Source: an uncultured Roseovarius sp. (GTDB lineage Bacteria; Pseudomonadota; Alphaproteobacteria; Rhodobacterales; Rhodobacteraceae). Taken from it: a stretch of 34,805 nucleotides of DNA. The notes under the pieces are model-generated. The model had not been told where the DNA came from and did not search any database. It saw only the letters and a program-made list of their open reading frames with translations. The stretch lies in assembly GCA_947503145.1 (NCBI GenBank), contig CANNCP010000018.1, positions 1 to 34,805 of the forward strand, read 5' to 3'. The position numbers were made by a program, and so were the translations under genes. Shown here in pieces: positions 17,013-25,605 of the stretch. Positions within the stretch are counted from its first letter, which is position 1; the number at the start of each line of letters is the position of its first letter.

Positions 17013-18812
17013 ATGATACCCCTTTCCCATATCCGCAATTTTTCGATCGTGGCGCATATCGACCACGGAAAATCCACGCTTGCCGATCGCCTGATCCAGC
17101 AGACCAACACGGTCGCGGAACGGGACATGAAGGCACAGATGCTGGACAGCATGGATATCGAGCGCGAGCGCGGTATCACGATCAAGGCCCAGACCGTGCG
17201 GATCAACTATACCGCGCAAAATGGCGAAGACTATGTGCTGAACCTGATCGACACGCCGGGCCATGTGGACTTTGCCTATGAGGTCAGTCGCTCGATGCGG
17301 GCGGTCGAAGGCTCGTTGCTGGTGGTGGACAGCACCCAAGGGGTCGAGGCGCAGACGCTGGCGAATGTGTACCACGCGATTGATGCGGGGCACGAGATCG
17401 TGCCGGTCCTGAACAAGATCGACCTGCCTGCCAGCGATTGTGACCGCGTGGCCGAACAGATCGAGGATGTCATCGGCATCGACGCCAGTGGCGCCATCCG
17501 GGTCAGCGCCAAGACCGGCCAGGGCATCACCGAGACACTGGAGGCGATCGTGCAGCATCTGCCCGCGCCCAAGGGCACGCTTGATGCGCCGCTCAAGGCG
17601 ATGCTGGTGGATAGCTGGTATGATGCCTATCTGGGCGTGATCGTGCTGGTGCGGATCATGGACGGCAGGCTGAAAAAAGGCGACCGGGTGCGCATGATGC
17701 AGAACGGCTCTGTGCACCAGGTCGACCGGATCGGCGTGTTCCGCCCGGCGATGACCGTGGTTGACGAACTGGGCCCGGGCGAGATCGGGTTCATCACCGC
17801 GTCGATCAAGCAGGTGCGCGATACCAAGGTAGGCGATACGATCACGCTGGACAAGGCACCGTGCGACGAGCCGCTGTCGGGGTTCAAGCCTTCTGTGCCG
17901 GTGGTATTCTGCGGCCTCTTTCCGGTGGACAGCAACGAATTCGAGGATCTGCGCGAAGCGATCGAGAAACTGGCACTGAACGATTCCAGCTTCAGCTCCG
18001 AGATGGAAACCTCCGCAGCACTTGGTTTCGGCTTTCGCTGCGGCTTTCTTGGCCTCTTGCACCTCGAAGTGATCCGGGACCGGATCGAGCGGGAATATGA
18101 CATCGAGATGATCACCACCGCGCCATCGGTGATCTACCACATCTACATGAAGGACGGGATGATGCAGCCGTTGCACAACCCCGCCGACATGCCCGACCTG
18201 ACCTATGTGGAGCATCTGGAAGAACCGCGGATCAAGGCGACCATCCTCGTGCCGGACGAGTATCTGGGCGATGTGCTGAAGCTCTGCCAGGACCGCCGGG
18301 GCATTCAGATGGACCTGACCTATGCCGGGTCACGCGCAATGGTGGTCTACGATCTGCCGCTCAACGAGGTGGTGTTCGATTTCTACGACCGGCTGAAATC
18401 GGTGACCAAGGGCTATGCGTCGTTCGATTACCAACTGGTCGGTTACCGGCAGGACAATCTGGTCAAGATGTCGATCCTGGTGAATGACGAGCCGGTGGAC
18501 GCGCTGTCGATGATGGTCCACCGCGACCGGGCCGAGGCGCGCGGTCGTGCGATGGTGGAAAAGCTCAAGGACCTGATCCCGCGCCACATGTTCAAGATCC
18601 CGATCCAGGCAGCGATTGGTGGCAAGGTGATCGCGCGCGAAACCCTGTCGGCGATGCGCAAGGACGTGACGGCCAAGTGCTATGGCGGCGACGCCACCCG
18701 CAAGAAGAAGCTGCTGGAAAAGCAGAAGGCCGGGAAAAAGAAGATGCGCCAGTTCGGGAAAGTGGAGATTCCTCAGGAAGCTTTCATCAGCGCGCTAAAG
18801 ATGGACAGCTAA
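17013..18812 (+). CDS. lepA: translation elongation factor 4 (LepA)
   Basis: EF4 is a ribosome-dependent GTPase that acts on stalled or mistranslocated ribosomes and in ribosome biogenesis. The 599-residue product has AHIDHGKST (G1, residues 14-22), RGIT (G2), DTPGH (G3) and NKID (G4). EF-G-like domains II, III and V follow, and then the LepA-only C-terminal domain with [22 protein letters not shown] and [12 protein letters not shown]. The length is standard. The last 29 nt of the coding sequence form the left arm of a long hairpin whose loop is the stop codon (18781-18839). Confidence 0.97.
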   Translation: MIPLSHIRNFSIVAHIDHGKSTLADRLIQQTNTVAERDMKAQMLDSMDIERERGITIKAQTVRINYTAQNGEDYVLNLIDTPGHVDFAYEVSRSMRAVEGSLLVVDSTQGVEAQTLANVYHAIDAGHEIVPVLNKIDLPASDCDRVAEQIEDVIGIDASGAIRVSAKTGQGITETLEAIVQHLPAPKGTLDAPLKAMLVDSWYDAYLGVIVLVRIMDGRLKKGDRVRMMQNGSVHQVDRIGVFRPAMTVVDELGPGEIGFITASIKQVRDTKVGDTITLDKAPCDEPLSGFKPSVPVVFCGLFPVDSNEFEDLREAIEKLALNDSSFSSEMETSAALGFGFRCGFLGLLHLEVIRDRIEREYDIEMITTAPSVIYHIYMKDGMMQPLHNPADMPDLTYVEHLEEPRIKATILVPDEYLGDVLKLCQDRRGIQMDLTYAGSRAMVVYDLPLNEVVFDFYDRLKSVTKGYASFDYQLVGYRQDNLVKMSILVNDEPVDALSMMVHRDRAEARGRAMVEKLKDLIPRHMFKIPIQAAIGGKVIARETLSAMRKDVTAKCYGGDATRKKKLLEKQKAGKKKMRQFGKVEIPQEAFISALKMDS

Positions 18813-18839
18813 GCTGTTCATCTTTAGCGTTGATGAAAG
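18781..18839 (+). terminator. long hairpin centred on the lepA stop codon
   Basis: The left arm is the last 29 nt of lepA (18781-18809), the loop is TAA (18810-18812), and the right arm is 18813-18839. The inner 17 positions pair with one G-U (CGCTAAAGATGGACAGC with GCTGTTCATCTTTAGCG), and the outer 9-10 positions pair again (CTTTCATCA with TGATGAAAG) past a 2-nt bulge. There is no T tract after it, so it may act as an mRNA 3'-end stabiliser more than a classical terminator. Confidence 0.75.
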
Positions 18840-18939
18840 ACGGTGCGGGTAAGCGATTGGCAGGGCCAATTGCGGCCGCACTTCGGTGAGGTGGAGTGAA
18901 TTTTCGTTTTGAAAGTTGATGGTTAAAGAGCTATGAGGG

Positions 18940-19551
18940 ATGGGTCTTTTTAGAAAATACGGCTGGGAGTGTATTGCACTAGCGGTGGTAATATCGACAA
19001 TTTGGGCTGTTTTGGCTGGCTTTTTTAATGCTGCAAGTGACAATGTTAAGGCTGCATCAATTACTGCGTTGGTTACAGTCTCTGTATTTACAGTCGGGAG
19101 GTATCTTGAGCAAAGGCGGGATGCAAGGCAGCGGCTAAATGTTGAGAAAATTGAAGTATATAAGCGCTTCTTCAATTTCTACTTTGATGTGTTCACATAT
19201 GAAAAAATTCATGGTGAAAAGATGGCTGCGGAAAAAATATTGGTAGACATGGTTGAGTTTCAAAAGGATGTCGTACTTTGGGGGTCAGATGCGGTGATCA
19301 AGGAATATTTAGAATTTAAAGATCATCTAAACGTGTTTTCCTCGAAATCTCAGGGCGCTTCAGAGGAACAGAACGCCAAAGATATTGTAGAAGTGTTTCG
19401 TTCGACCGCTCGCTTATTGTCAGCAATGAGAAGGGACGTCGGTTATACGTTTACTTCTTTTTCAGCTAAGGACTTAGCGCGTTTGCAGCTGGCAGGTGAG
19501 GACGAAGGCGCCATTACACTAAAACAGCTAGGCCATAAGTCGAAAGAATAA
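18940..19551 (+). CDS. hypothetical two-helix membrane protein, AT-rich
   Basis: A 203-residue protein I do not recognise. Two adjacent hydrophobic segments (about residues 10-30 and 38-55, ICALAV-type and ITALVTVSVFTVG) are followed by a basic stretch RYLEQRRDARQRLNVEKIEVYKRF. The cytoplasmic part is about 145 residues, mostly helical and charged. Base composition is far more AT-rich than lepA or the genes downstream, with AT-ending codons, which suggests recent acquisition. The ribosome site is poor (GAGG only 1-2 nt before the ATG). Membrane-anchored proteins of this shape occur in defence and in stress loci, but no partner gene is adjacent, so no function is assigned. Confidence 0.7.
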   Translation: MGLFRKYGWECIALAVVISTIWAVLAGFFNAASDNVKAASITALVTVSVFTVGRYLEQRRDARQRLNVEKIEVYKRFFNFYFDVFTYEKIHGEKMAAEKILVDMVEFQKDVVLWGSDAVIKEYLEFKDHLNVFSSKSQGASEEQNAKDIVEVFRSTARLLSAMRRDVGYTFTSFSAKDLARLQLAGEDEGAITLKQLGHKSKE

Positions 19552-19563
19552 TGTTAGTGGATG

Positions 19564-19643
19564 TGCGCAAACTTTGTTTGCGCAGCGCCCGAACCGCCCC
19601 CACGGGGCGGGCGCTTCACGCCCTCCCCATCGGTTCGGGCGCT
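19564..19643. repeat. cluster of nested GC-rich inverted repeats
   Basis: TGCGCAAAC (19564-19572) pairs perfectly with GTTTGCGCA (19576-19584) around TTT. Directly after it, AGCGCCCGAACCG (19584-19596) pairs perfectly with CGGTTCGGGCGCT (19631-19643). Inside the second pair lies a 7-bp hairpin CCGCCCC / GGGGCGG (19594-19610), and GCGCCCG (19585-19591) can instead pair with CGGGCGC (19608-19614). It follows the AT-rich gene and may be its terminator, a dispersed repeat or the boundary of an insertion. Confidence 0.6.
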
Positions 19644-19769
19644 GGCGTTCGGGAGCAACAGGATGACGCTCCGGCAGTGCGCAACTGCGACGCAATGCCA
19701 TCATGACAAGCCGGACAAGGTTTGGTAGCCGCAGGTGAAACATGTATTGCGTTTCTCAGGAGACTGAAC

Positions 19770-19937
19770 ATGGCATCGCGCGATCATCTGCCGCTCGTTT
19801 ATTCCTGCTCTGGCTGTTTCAGCGCGGCGCAGTTGGCCAACGATGTGGCCATCGCTCTTGACCGGCACGGGATGGCCGAAATGTCGTGTATCGCCGCCGA
19901 TCTGGCGGCAAACCCCCTGGCCAGATCCGTAGCCTGA
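19770..19937 (+). pseudogene. truncated DGC-domain (putative zinc-binding) protein
   Basis: A 55-codon ORF with a good ribosome site (TCAGGAGA, 19756-19763). Residues 8-42 (LPLVYSCSGCFSAAQLAND, then LDRHGMAEMSCIA) match the start of DGC-domain proteins, which are about 110 residues or longer and carry several more cysteines. Here the match stops after MSCIA and the frame ends 13 residues later in unrelated sequence. The rest of the domain is not found in other frames downstream. I read it as a 3'-deleted gene. A short functional peptide is possible but unlikely. Confidence 0.6.
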
Positions 19938-19977
19938 ACGCTGCGCGCCGGCCTCACCTGATCTTTGGAGCCCCGAC

Positions 19978-20487
19978 ATGACTTGTGCCCTTTGCTCGAC
20001 CGATGCGCCCCTTGTGGCGCAGCCGGTTCCCGGTGGCCCGGACGGGGCCAGCGCAGAGATATGCGACACCTGCGCCAGCCAGATCGCGGCGACGACAGAT
20101 CCCGAGCATTGGCGCTGTCTGTCCACCGCCATGTGGTCCGAGGACACGGCGGCACAGGTTCTGGCGGTACGGATGCTGGAGCGGCTGGATGGTCACGATT
20201 GGGCGCGCGATCTGACGGCACAGCTGTGGCTGGACGATGAGGCCCGCGCCTGGGTGGACAACCAGCCCGAAGAGACCGAGCACCGCGACAGCAATGGCGT
20301 GGCTCTGGCGCAGGGCGATACCGTCGTTCTGATCAAGGATCTGCCGGTGAAAGGCGCGAATTTCACTGCCAAACGCGGCACTGCGGTGCATCGTATCTCG
20401 CTTGTGGCGGACAACCCGGCGCATATTCAAGGGCGGGTCGAGGGGCAGCAGATCGTCATCCTGACCGAGTTTGTCAAAAAGCGCTAA
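19978..20487 (+). CDS. yjdM: PhnA/YjdM family zinc-ribbon protein
   Basis: A 169-residue protein. The N-terminus is a zinc ribbon with CALC and CDTC pairs (residues 3-6 and about 29-32). The C-terminal ~65 residues are the PhnA domain: DSNGVALAQGDTVVLIKDL, VKGANFTAKRGT and GRVEGQQIVILTEFVKK. E. coli YjdM (formerly PhnA) is about 111 residues; this one has a longer helical middle section between the two parts, as in other alphaproteobacterial members. Despite the old phosphonate label, no phosphonate enzymes are nearby and the function is unknown. It begins 40 nt after the DGC remnant. Confidence 0.85.
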   Translation: MTCALCSTDAPLVAQPVPGGPDGASAEICDTCASQIAATTDPEHWRCLSTAMWSEDTAAQVLAVRMLERLDGHDWARDLTAQLWLDDEARAWVDNQPEETEHRDSNGVALAQGDTVVLIKDLPVKGANFTAKRGTAVHRISLVADNPAHIQGRVEGQQIVILTEFVKKR

Positions 20488-20570
20488 GATGCGGCCGCTC
20501 TGACCCAGATCAAAGCCGGACCCTTCGTGCGGCAGTAGCTTCTTGTGAGTAGATTTGACAGGAGGCGCCA

Positions 20571-20756
20571 ATGATTTGGCTGATATTCATCATTCATCTC
20601 TTTATCGGAACCACGCTGGCCGGGATCGGTGTGATCGCCGCGCTTGTATCGGGGTATGACACGCTCAATGGGGTCCTGATCGCGGCGGCAGCAGGGTTTA
20701 TCCTGTCACTGCCTGTGACGTGGATCGTGGCCCGGCAGCTATGGCAGCGGAAATAG
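20571..20756 (+). CDS. small two-helix membrane protein
   Basis: A 61-residue protein made of two transmembrane helices (about 2-27 and 34-56) joined by a short loop GYDTLNG, with a basic tail RQLWQRK. AGGAGGCG precedes the ATG. Small proteins of this type in Rhodobacterales are, as I recall, often mislabelled CTP synthetase; there is no such domain here. It follows yjdM on the same strand after 83 nt. Function unknown. Confidence 0.7.
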   Translation: MIWLIFIIHLFIGTTLAGIGVIAALVSGYDTLNGVLIAAAAGFILSLPVTWIVARQLWQRK

Positions 20757-20837
20757 CCACCCTGCAGCGACACAGTCCCGGAAACCTCCATATTTCCTTG
20801 AATCTTAGGCAGTTATGCGCCGATGTGGCAAATCTGA

Positions 20838-20865
20838 TTGACAGGTTGGGCCAGTTTACTAGCAT
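20838..20865 (+). promoter_or_regulatory. promoter of first secreted cysteine protein gene
   Basis: TTGACA (20838-20843), a 16-nt spacer and TAGCAT (20860-20865) lie about 50 nt before the gene start at 20913. The same layout, TTGACA-16 nt-TACCAT, precedes the paralogous gene downstream, which supports both. Confidence 0.6.
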
Positions 20866-20912
20866 CCGGGGTCAGCCAATATTGGCACCACAACGTCTGC
20901 GAGGGGGATCAG

Positions 20913-21188
20913 ATGCGCTATTTTCAAATTGTTACCATGGGCCTTTGTGTGGCCGTCATGTCGACCTCGACCACGCAGGCCGGAGAGGTGATGATCTATC
21001 CCTATGTCACGTCCGAGAATTACTGCCCGGCGAACCTTCAGCCGGTGGCCGTCATGGGCGAGATCAGCTGTGGCCAGCCAAACACGCATGTGACCTATCA
21101 GCAGATGATGCGCCACCAGCAGCGCGGCAAGACAAAGCGCCGCTCGAACGCGCAAACCTATTGTCCCGTCGGCACCAAGGGCTGCTGA
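20913..21188 (+). CDS. secreted four-cysteine protein, tandem paralog 1
   Basis: A 91-residue exported protein of unknown function. A signal peptide (residues 1-23, cleavage after TQA) precedes a mature part of 68 residues with cysteines at 38, 53, 84 and 91, enough for two disulfides. Motifs shared with the next gene are YPY, NYCP, LQP, ISCGQP, YQQ-M-H and KGC. GAGGGGG lies just before the ATG at 20913; an in-frame ATG 25 codons upstream lacks a signal peptide and overlaps the promoter. It sits in a patch of small accessory genes. Periplasmic or extracellular location is inferred. Confidence 0.75.
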   Translation: MRYFQIVTMGLCVAVMSTSTTQAGEVMIYPYVTSENYCPANLQPVAVMGEISCGQPNTHVTYQQMMRHQQRGKTKRRSNAQTYCPVGTKGC

Positions 21189-21261
21189 CCGCACGCTGGC
21201 ACGCCACAAGCGTATCTGCGGCATGACGCGGGCGGCTCAGACCGTCGTAGCCGCAAAAAAA

Positions 21262-21289
21262 TTGACAGACAGGCAGGCTCGTATACCAT
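21262..21289 (+). promoter_or_regulatory. promoter of second secreted cysteine protein gene
   Basis: TTGACA (21262-21267), a 16-nt spacer and TACCAT (21284-21289) lie about 46 nt before the start at 21336, the same arrangement as for the first paralog. The two genes therefore look independently transcribed and the duplication included the promoter. Confidence 0.6.
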
Positions 21290-21335
21290 GCTTGGTGAAC
21301 ATATGTGCCCAGCAAATAATATGATGAGGGATCCG

Positions 21336-21611
21336 ATGCGCCTCCTGCCGACACTTTCCACGGGCCTTGCCCTGGCTTTCCTAGCGGCTTCGCCTGCTGT
21401 CGCCAGCGATCCAATCCTGTATCCGTATGCGACCAACGTGAATTACTGCCCGTCTGGCCTGCAGCCCATCGTGCTGAATGGTGTGATCTCCTGCGGCCAG
21501 CCGACCGCGAATGTGTCCTACCAGCAGGTGATGAAGCATCCGCGCGGCGCAAAGAAACGGCATTATTCGGCGCGCCCAAGTTGCTCCATCGGCAGCAAGG
21601 GCTGTTCGTAA
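21336..21611 (+). CDS. secreted four-cysteine protein, tandem paralog 2
   Basis: Also exactly 91 residues, with a signal peptide of 23 residues (cleavage after AVA) and mature cysteines at 38, 53, 83 and 90. It aligns with the upstream paralog from start to end, with a one-residue gap in the basic stretch before the third cysteine. The signal peptides have diverged, but the NYCP, ISCGQP, YQQ and KGC motifs are kept. GAGGG precedes the ATG at 21336, and the start context (GGGATC then GATGCGC) resembles the first copy. Function unknown. Confidence 0.75.
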   Translation: MRLLPTLSTGLALAFLAASPAVASDPILYPYATNVNYCPSGLQPIVLNGVISCGQPTANVSYQQVMKHPRGAKKRHYSARPSCSIGSKGCS

Positions 21612-21750
21612 CCCAAACCCTCGATCGCATGCCGTCCCGCCTAAGGTGTTTCGCGAAACGTTCACAGCATTGGCAGGTCTACGGTATTCCGCCTTGCTTG
21701 TGAGTCCGCAGGCAGGGCGAAATGCCTTGTGTGACAGAAACGAATAGTTG

Positions 21751-21776
21751 CCCGGCGCTGCGTGTGCCGCGCCGGG
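21751..21776 (-). terminator. candidate terminator after the cold-shock gene
   Basis: CCCGGCGC (21751-21758) and GCGCCGGG (21769-21776) form an 8-bp perfect stem with a 10-nt loop, about 45 nt past the cold-shock stop on the minus strand. There is no T tract, so the assignment is weak. A separate 12-bp palindrome, GTTTCGCGAAAC, lies at 21648-21659. Confidence 0.35.
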
Positions 21777-21821
21777 GTGCGCGATAGTTGCGATCCCATC
21801 AGGTCAGGTGCAGGGCTGGCG

Positions 21822-22028
21822 TCAGAGCAGCTTGATATCCGCCGCCATCTGCCGCCCGTCGCGTCCATCCTGTAGCTCGAAGGCGACCTTCTGATCGTCG
21901 GTCAGGCCGGTCAGCCCAGAGCGTTCTACGGCCGAGATATGCACAAACACATCCTTGCCGCCTCCGTCGGGTGCAATGAACCCGAATCCTTTGGTGGAAT
22001 TGAACCATTTCACGGTGCCAGTTGGCAT
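21822..22028 (-). CDS. cold-shock protein, CspA family
   Basis: A 68-residue single cold-shock domain that binds single-stranded RNA or DNA as a chaperone. It has the start GTVKWFNSTKGFGFI with RNP1 (KGFGFI) and RNP2 (VFVHI), and the full five-strand length. AGAAGGAGAAG lies before the ATG. The minus-strand leader upstream (22029 onward) is long enough for the temperature-sensing leader typical of csp genes, but I cannot predict one reliably. It is convergent with the second secreted cysteine gene and divergent from the ArsC-like gene. Confidence 0.95.
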   Translation of the reverse strand: MPTGTVKWFNSTKGFGFIAPDGGGKDVFVHISAVERSGLTGLTDDQKVAFELQDGRDGRQMAADIKLL

Positions 22029-22222
22029 TCCGCTTCTCCTTCTTCTCTTCTTCCCGGATACAATGCCGGGCCATGCAGAAGGGGTTCGGCGCAGTCAGAG
22101 CGCGCGGACATTTGTGCCCCCGCTGCATCTGTGATGATTGCACGGGTATTGTAAAATGCAAGTAAAAGAGCGTGATCTTTCGTCGCGCCCGGGATAGGGA
22201 CGTGGCAAGTTGGAGGGCAGCC

Positions 22223-22537
22223 ATGAAGCTATATGGGTTGAAGACATGTGATACATGTCGCAAGGCATTGAAATCGCTTGAGGGCGTTACGTTCGTTGAT
22301 GTCCGTACCGAAGGCGTACCCGAGGATGTTCTGAAATCGGCCTATGCCCGATTTGGAGGCGATTTGGTCAATACCCGCTCGACCACATGGCGTGGTTTGG
22401 ACGCCGATATGCGGGCGACCGATCCGCTGGAACTGCTCGTGCAGCATCCGGCGCTGATGAAACGGCCTCTGATCGAGGCGCACGGCACGCTCTACCTTGG
22501 CTGGGACAAGAATGTGCAGGCCGCGCTACTGGATTGA
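22223..22537 (+). CDS. ArsC/Spx-like thioredoxin-fold protein
   Basis: A 104-residue protein of the ArsC family in the YffB/Spx-like group. The N-terminal MKLYGLKTCDTCRKAL has the CxxC pair (C9, C12) at the active-site position. ALMKRPLIE gives the conserved Arg and cis-Pro region. The family includes arsenate reductases, but CxxC members outside ars operons are usually redox proteins of unknown role, and no arsenic genes are present. TGGAGGG precedes the ATG at 22223. It is convergent with thrS, with a palindromic element between. Confidence 0.85.
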   Translation: MKLYGLKTCDTCRKALKSLEGVTFVDVRTEGVPEDVLKSAYARFGGDLVNTRSTTWRGLDADMRATDPLELLVQHPALMKRPLIEAHGTLYLGWDKNVQAALLD

Positions 22538-22593
22538 GCCGAGGGGGGAGGGTGTGCGATCAAGCATTCGCCGCCAAACCTCTGCAAAGCCGC

Positions 22594-22639
22594 TAAAGCG
22601 TTCCGCGAAAAACCTGACTCACAGCTTTTCGCGGAACGC
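22594..22639. repeat. palindromic repeat element, copy B (possible bidirectional terminator)
   Basis: GCGTTCCGCGAAAA (22599-22612) and TTTTCGCGGAACGC (22626-22639) are a perfect 14-bp inverted repeat. As in copy A (4996-5042) the element starts TAAAG, has AACCTGA at the same offset and CAG in the right loop, and lies between convergent genes (ArsC-like and thrS). Confidence 0.7.
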
Positions 22640-22712
22640 AGCGATACATATGACCGTTGCACGCATTCGGCCTTGACCGAGTGCCTCAGCTTCAAGGTGG
22701 AACGCTCTGATG

Positions 22713-24659
22713 TTACAAAATATCGGGGGGTGTCGCATCCCGGGCCAGATCGTCTAATATATCGTTCAGCGCCAGAACACTGGTCTGCTTTTCCCCCAGA
22801 CGCCGGACCGAGACAGTGCTTTCCTCGATCTCGCGCATGCCGCAGGCGAGGATGACGGGGACCTTGCCGACCGAATGTTCGCGCACCTTGTAGTTGATTT
22901 TCTCATTGCGGATATCCGCCTCGGCCCGGACGCCGCGCGCGCGTAATTGTTCCACGACATCATGCACATAATCGTCAGCCTCGGACACGATGGAGGCAAC
23001 GACCACCTGACGCGGCGCCAGCCAGAAGGGCAGTTTGCCGGCGTGTTCCTCGATCAATATGCCGATGAACCTCTCGAAACTGCCCAGCGTCGCACGGTGC
23101 AGCATGACGGGGCGGTGTTTGGCCCCATCGGCACCGATATAGCTGGCATCCAGCCGTTCGGGCATGACGAAATCCACCTGATGCGTGCCGCATTGCCAGT
23201 CGCGCCCGATCGCGTCGGTCAGCACGAATTCCAGCTTGGGCCCGTAGAACGCCCCTTCGCCGGGATTCAGCTCAGGCTCGATCCCCGCTGCGCGGGTTGC
23301 AGCCAGAAGCGCGGCCTCGGCCTTGTCCCAGACCTCGTCCGAGCCGGCCCGCTGGTCAGGACGGTCCGAGAATTTGACGCTGAAGTTCTCAAAGCCGAGA
23401 TCGTGGTAAACCGCCGACAGGAAGCGGATGAATTCCGCTGTCTCGGGCTCGATCTGATCCTCGCGGCAGAAGATATGGCCGTCATCCTGGGTAAATCCGC
23501 GTACCCGCATGATCCCATGCAGCGCACCCGAGGGTTCGTAGCGGTTGCACGATCCGAATTCGGCCATGCGCAGCGGCAGATCGCGATAGGATTTCAGGCC
23601 CTGATTGAAGATCTGCACATGGCAGGGACAGTTCATCGGCTTGAGCGCGTTTACGGATTTCTCGCGCGCATGCTCTTCGTCCACTTCGACGAGGAACATG
23701 TGTTCCTGGTATTTCTCCCAGTGGCCTGATTGTTCCCACAGCTTGCGGTCCACTACCTGCGGCGTGTTTACCTCTACATAGCCGCCCGCGCGCTGGCGGC
23801 GGCGCATGTAATCCTGCAGCAGGGTGTAGATGGTCCAGCCGTTCGGGTGCCAGAAAATCTGCCCACGCGCCTCTTCCTGCATGTGGAACAGGTCCATTTC
23901 GCGGCCCAGCTTGCGGTGGTCGCGCTTGGCGGCTTCCTCCAGCATGTGCAGGTGCGCTTTCAGCTTTTCCTTGGCTGTGAAGGCGACGCCGTAGATGCGT
24001 TGCAGCATCTCGCGGTTGCTGTCGCCGCGCCAGTATGCGCCCGCGACGCTCATCAGCTTGAACGCATCGGCGGGCAGCTGGCCGGTGTTCTGCAGGTGCG
24101 GCCCCCGGCAGAGATCCTGCCAGTCGCCGTGCCAGTACATGCGCAGCGGTTCGTCGCCGGGGATCGCCTCGATCAGCTCGACCTTGAAGGGCTCGTTATT
24201 GTCCCGGTAGTGCTGGATCGCGCGGTCGCGGTCCCAGATCTCGGTGCGCACGGGGTCGCGGGCGGCGATGATCTCGCGCATCTTTTTCTCGATCCGGCCC
24301 AGATCTTCGGGCGTGAACGGCTCTGCGCGGTCAAAGTCGTAATACCAGCCGTTTTCGATCACCGGGCCGATGGTGACTTTGACATCAGGCCAGATTTCCT
24401 GCACCGCGCGGGCCATCACATGCGCCAGGTCGTGGCGTACCAGCTCATTTGCCTGGGGCAGGTCCTGCATGGTGTGGATGGCGATCTGTGCGTCGGCCTG
24501 AATGGGCCATTGCAGGTCCCAGTGGCGCCCGTCCACGGTGGCGGAAATCGCCTTTTTGCCCAATGACTTGGAAATGTCGGCGGCCACATCGCCGGGCGTC
24601 ACGCCTACGTCATAGCTGCGTGCATTGCCGTCGGGAAAGGTGAGGGAAATCTGGGCCAT
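22713..24659 (-). CDS. thrS: threonyl-tRNA synthetase
   Basis: ThrRS charges tRNA-Thr and edits mischarged serine. The 648-residue product has all parts of the full-length bacterial enzyme. An N-terminal TGS domain (about 1-60) is followed by the editing domain with HxxxH (H76, H80) and CxxxH (C184, H188). The class-II catalytic core has zinc ligands C344, H395 and H521, with motif 2 [17 protein letters not shown]. The C-terminal anticodon-binding domain starts near [11 protein letters not shown]. All editing and zinc residues are intact. It is monocistronic; no T-box is expected in this group and none was seen. Confidence 0.97.
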   Translation of the reverse strand: MAQISLTFPDGNARSYDVGVTPGDVAADISKSLGKKAISATVDGRHWDLQWPIQADAQIAIHTMQDLPQANELVRHDLAHVMARAVQEIWPDVKVTIGPVIENGWYYDFDRAEPFTPEDLGRIEKKMREIIAARDPVRTEIWDRDRAIQHYRDNNEPFKVELIEAIPGDEPLRMYWHGDWQDLCRGPHLQNTGQLPADAFKLMSVAGAYWRGDSNREMLQRIYGVAFTAKEKLKAHLHMLEEAAKRDHRKLGREMDLFHMQEEARGQIFWHPNGWTIYTLLQDYMRRRQRAGGYVEVNTPQVVDRKLWEQSGHWEKYQEHMFLVEVDEEHAREKSVNALKPMNCPCHVQIFNQGLKSYRDLPLRMAEFGSCNRYEPSGALHGIMRVRGFTQDDGHIFCREDQIEPETAEFIRFLSAVYHDLGFENFSVKFSDRPDQRAGSDEVWDKAEAALLAATRAAGIEPELNPGEGAFYGPKLEFVLTDAIGRDWQCGTHQVDFVMPERLDASYIGADGAKHRPVMLHRATLGSFERFIGILIEEHAGKLPFWLAPRQVVVASIVSEADDYVHDVVEQLRARGVRAEADIRNEKINYKVREHSVGKVPVILACGMREIEESTVSVRRLGEKQTSVLALNDILDDLARDATPPDIL

Positions 24660-24831
24660 CTGCGGCGCTCCTCGTCGGTTTGGCGCCTACGCGTGCGCCC
24701 GGTTGCGGGTTGGTTTGTGCCCATATGGCGGGGGCGCGGAGCCGAGTCAAGTATGCGGCGGGCCATCGGCCCCTTGCACCTGACCGGCAGTGGAGTGACA
24801 CTGCGCCGTAGTAAAGGCGGGGGTGCAGGAC

Positions 24832-25605
24832 ATGACTGACCAAGCGGAATTTCTGACAACCGATCAGGGGCGGCGGATCGCCTATGTGCGGGTGCCGGGC
24901 AAGGAGCCGGGCATCGTGTTTCTGGGCGGGTTCAAATCGGACATGCAGGGCACCAAGGCCGTGCACCTGGAGGCGTGGGCGCGGCGTACCGGGCATGCCT
25001 GTTTGCGGTTCGACTATTCGGGGCATGGTCAATCCCGGGGCGCGTTCACCGACGGCTCGATCGGCGACTGGACCGAAGATGCACAGGCCGCGATCACAGC
25101 GCTTACAACCGGACCGCAGGTTCTGGTCGGCTCTTCCATGGGCGGCTGGATCGCGCTGCTGGTGGCACGTGCCATGACGCCGCGCATCGCGGGGCTGGTC
25201 ACGATCGCCGCTGCGCCGGATTTTACCGAAGACAGCATGTGGGCGGGGTTCGATGCGCAGCAACGCGCGGCGTTGCACGATGAAGGGCAGGTAGCGCTTC
25301 CCAGCGAGTATGGCGAACCCTATATCATCACCCGCAAGCTGATCGAGGATGGCCGCGCGCATCTGGTGCTGCGCCAACCCTTGCAATTATCCTTTCCTGT
25401 TCGATTTCTGCAAGGTACGGCGGATAAAGATGTGGATAAGTCTGTCGCATTACGTCTTTTGGAACATGCGGTTGGTCCGGATATGCGCCTGACGCTGGTC
25501 GATGGGGCCGATCACCGGTTCTCTGACGCGGGGTGCCTCGCGCTGATCGAGGCGGCGGTGGAAGAGGTGATTGCACGCAATGCACAGGCCGTTGGGGGGA
25601 CGTGA
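24832..25605 (+). CDS. alpha/beta hydrolase, ABHD10-like
   Basis: A 257-residue serine hydrolase. The nucleophile elbow is GSSMGG (S102), the acid is in GTADKD and the histidine in DGADHRFS; an oxyanion-type LGGFKSDMQG loop lies near residue 31. The overall layout resembles ABHD10-type thioesterases and esterases, but the substrate cannot be assigned. The ATG at 24832 is preferred over a GTG three codons upstream. Its stop is immediately followed by the ATG of the next ORF, so translation is probably coupled. Confidence 0.85.
   Translation: MTDQAEFLTTDQGRRIAYVRVPGKEPGIVFLGGFKSDMQGTKAVHLEAWARRTGHACLRFDYSGHGQSRGAFTDGSIGDWTEDAQAAITALTTGPQVLVGSSMGGWIALLVARAMTPRIAGLVTIAAAPDFTEDSMWAGFDAQQRAALHDEGQVALPSEYGEPYIITRKLIEDGRAHLVLRQPLQLSFPVRFLQGTADKDVDKSVALRLLEHAVGPDMRLTLVDGADHRFSDAGCLALIEAAVEEVIARNAQAVGGT

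Noticed and set aside
16760..17281. 173-codon plus-strand ORF running into lepA
   Set aside because: It crosses both G tracts, shares no frame with lepA and reads as low-complexity sequence; the lepA start at 17013 is clear.
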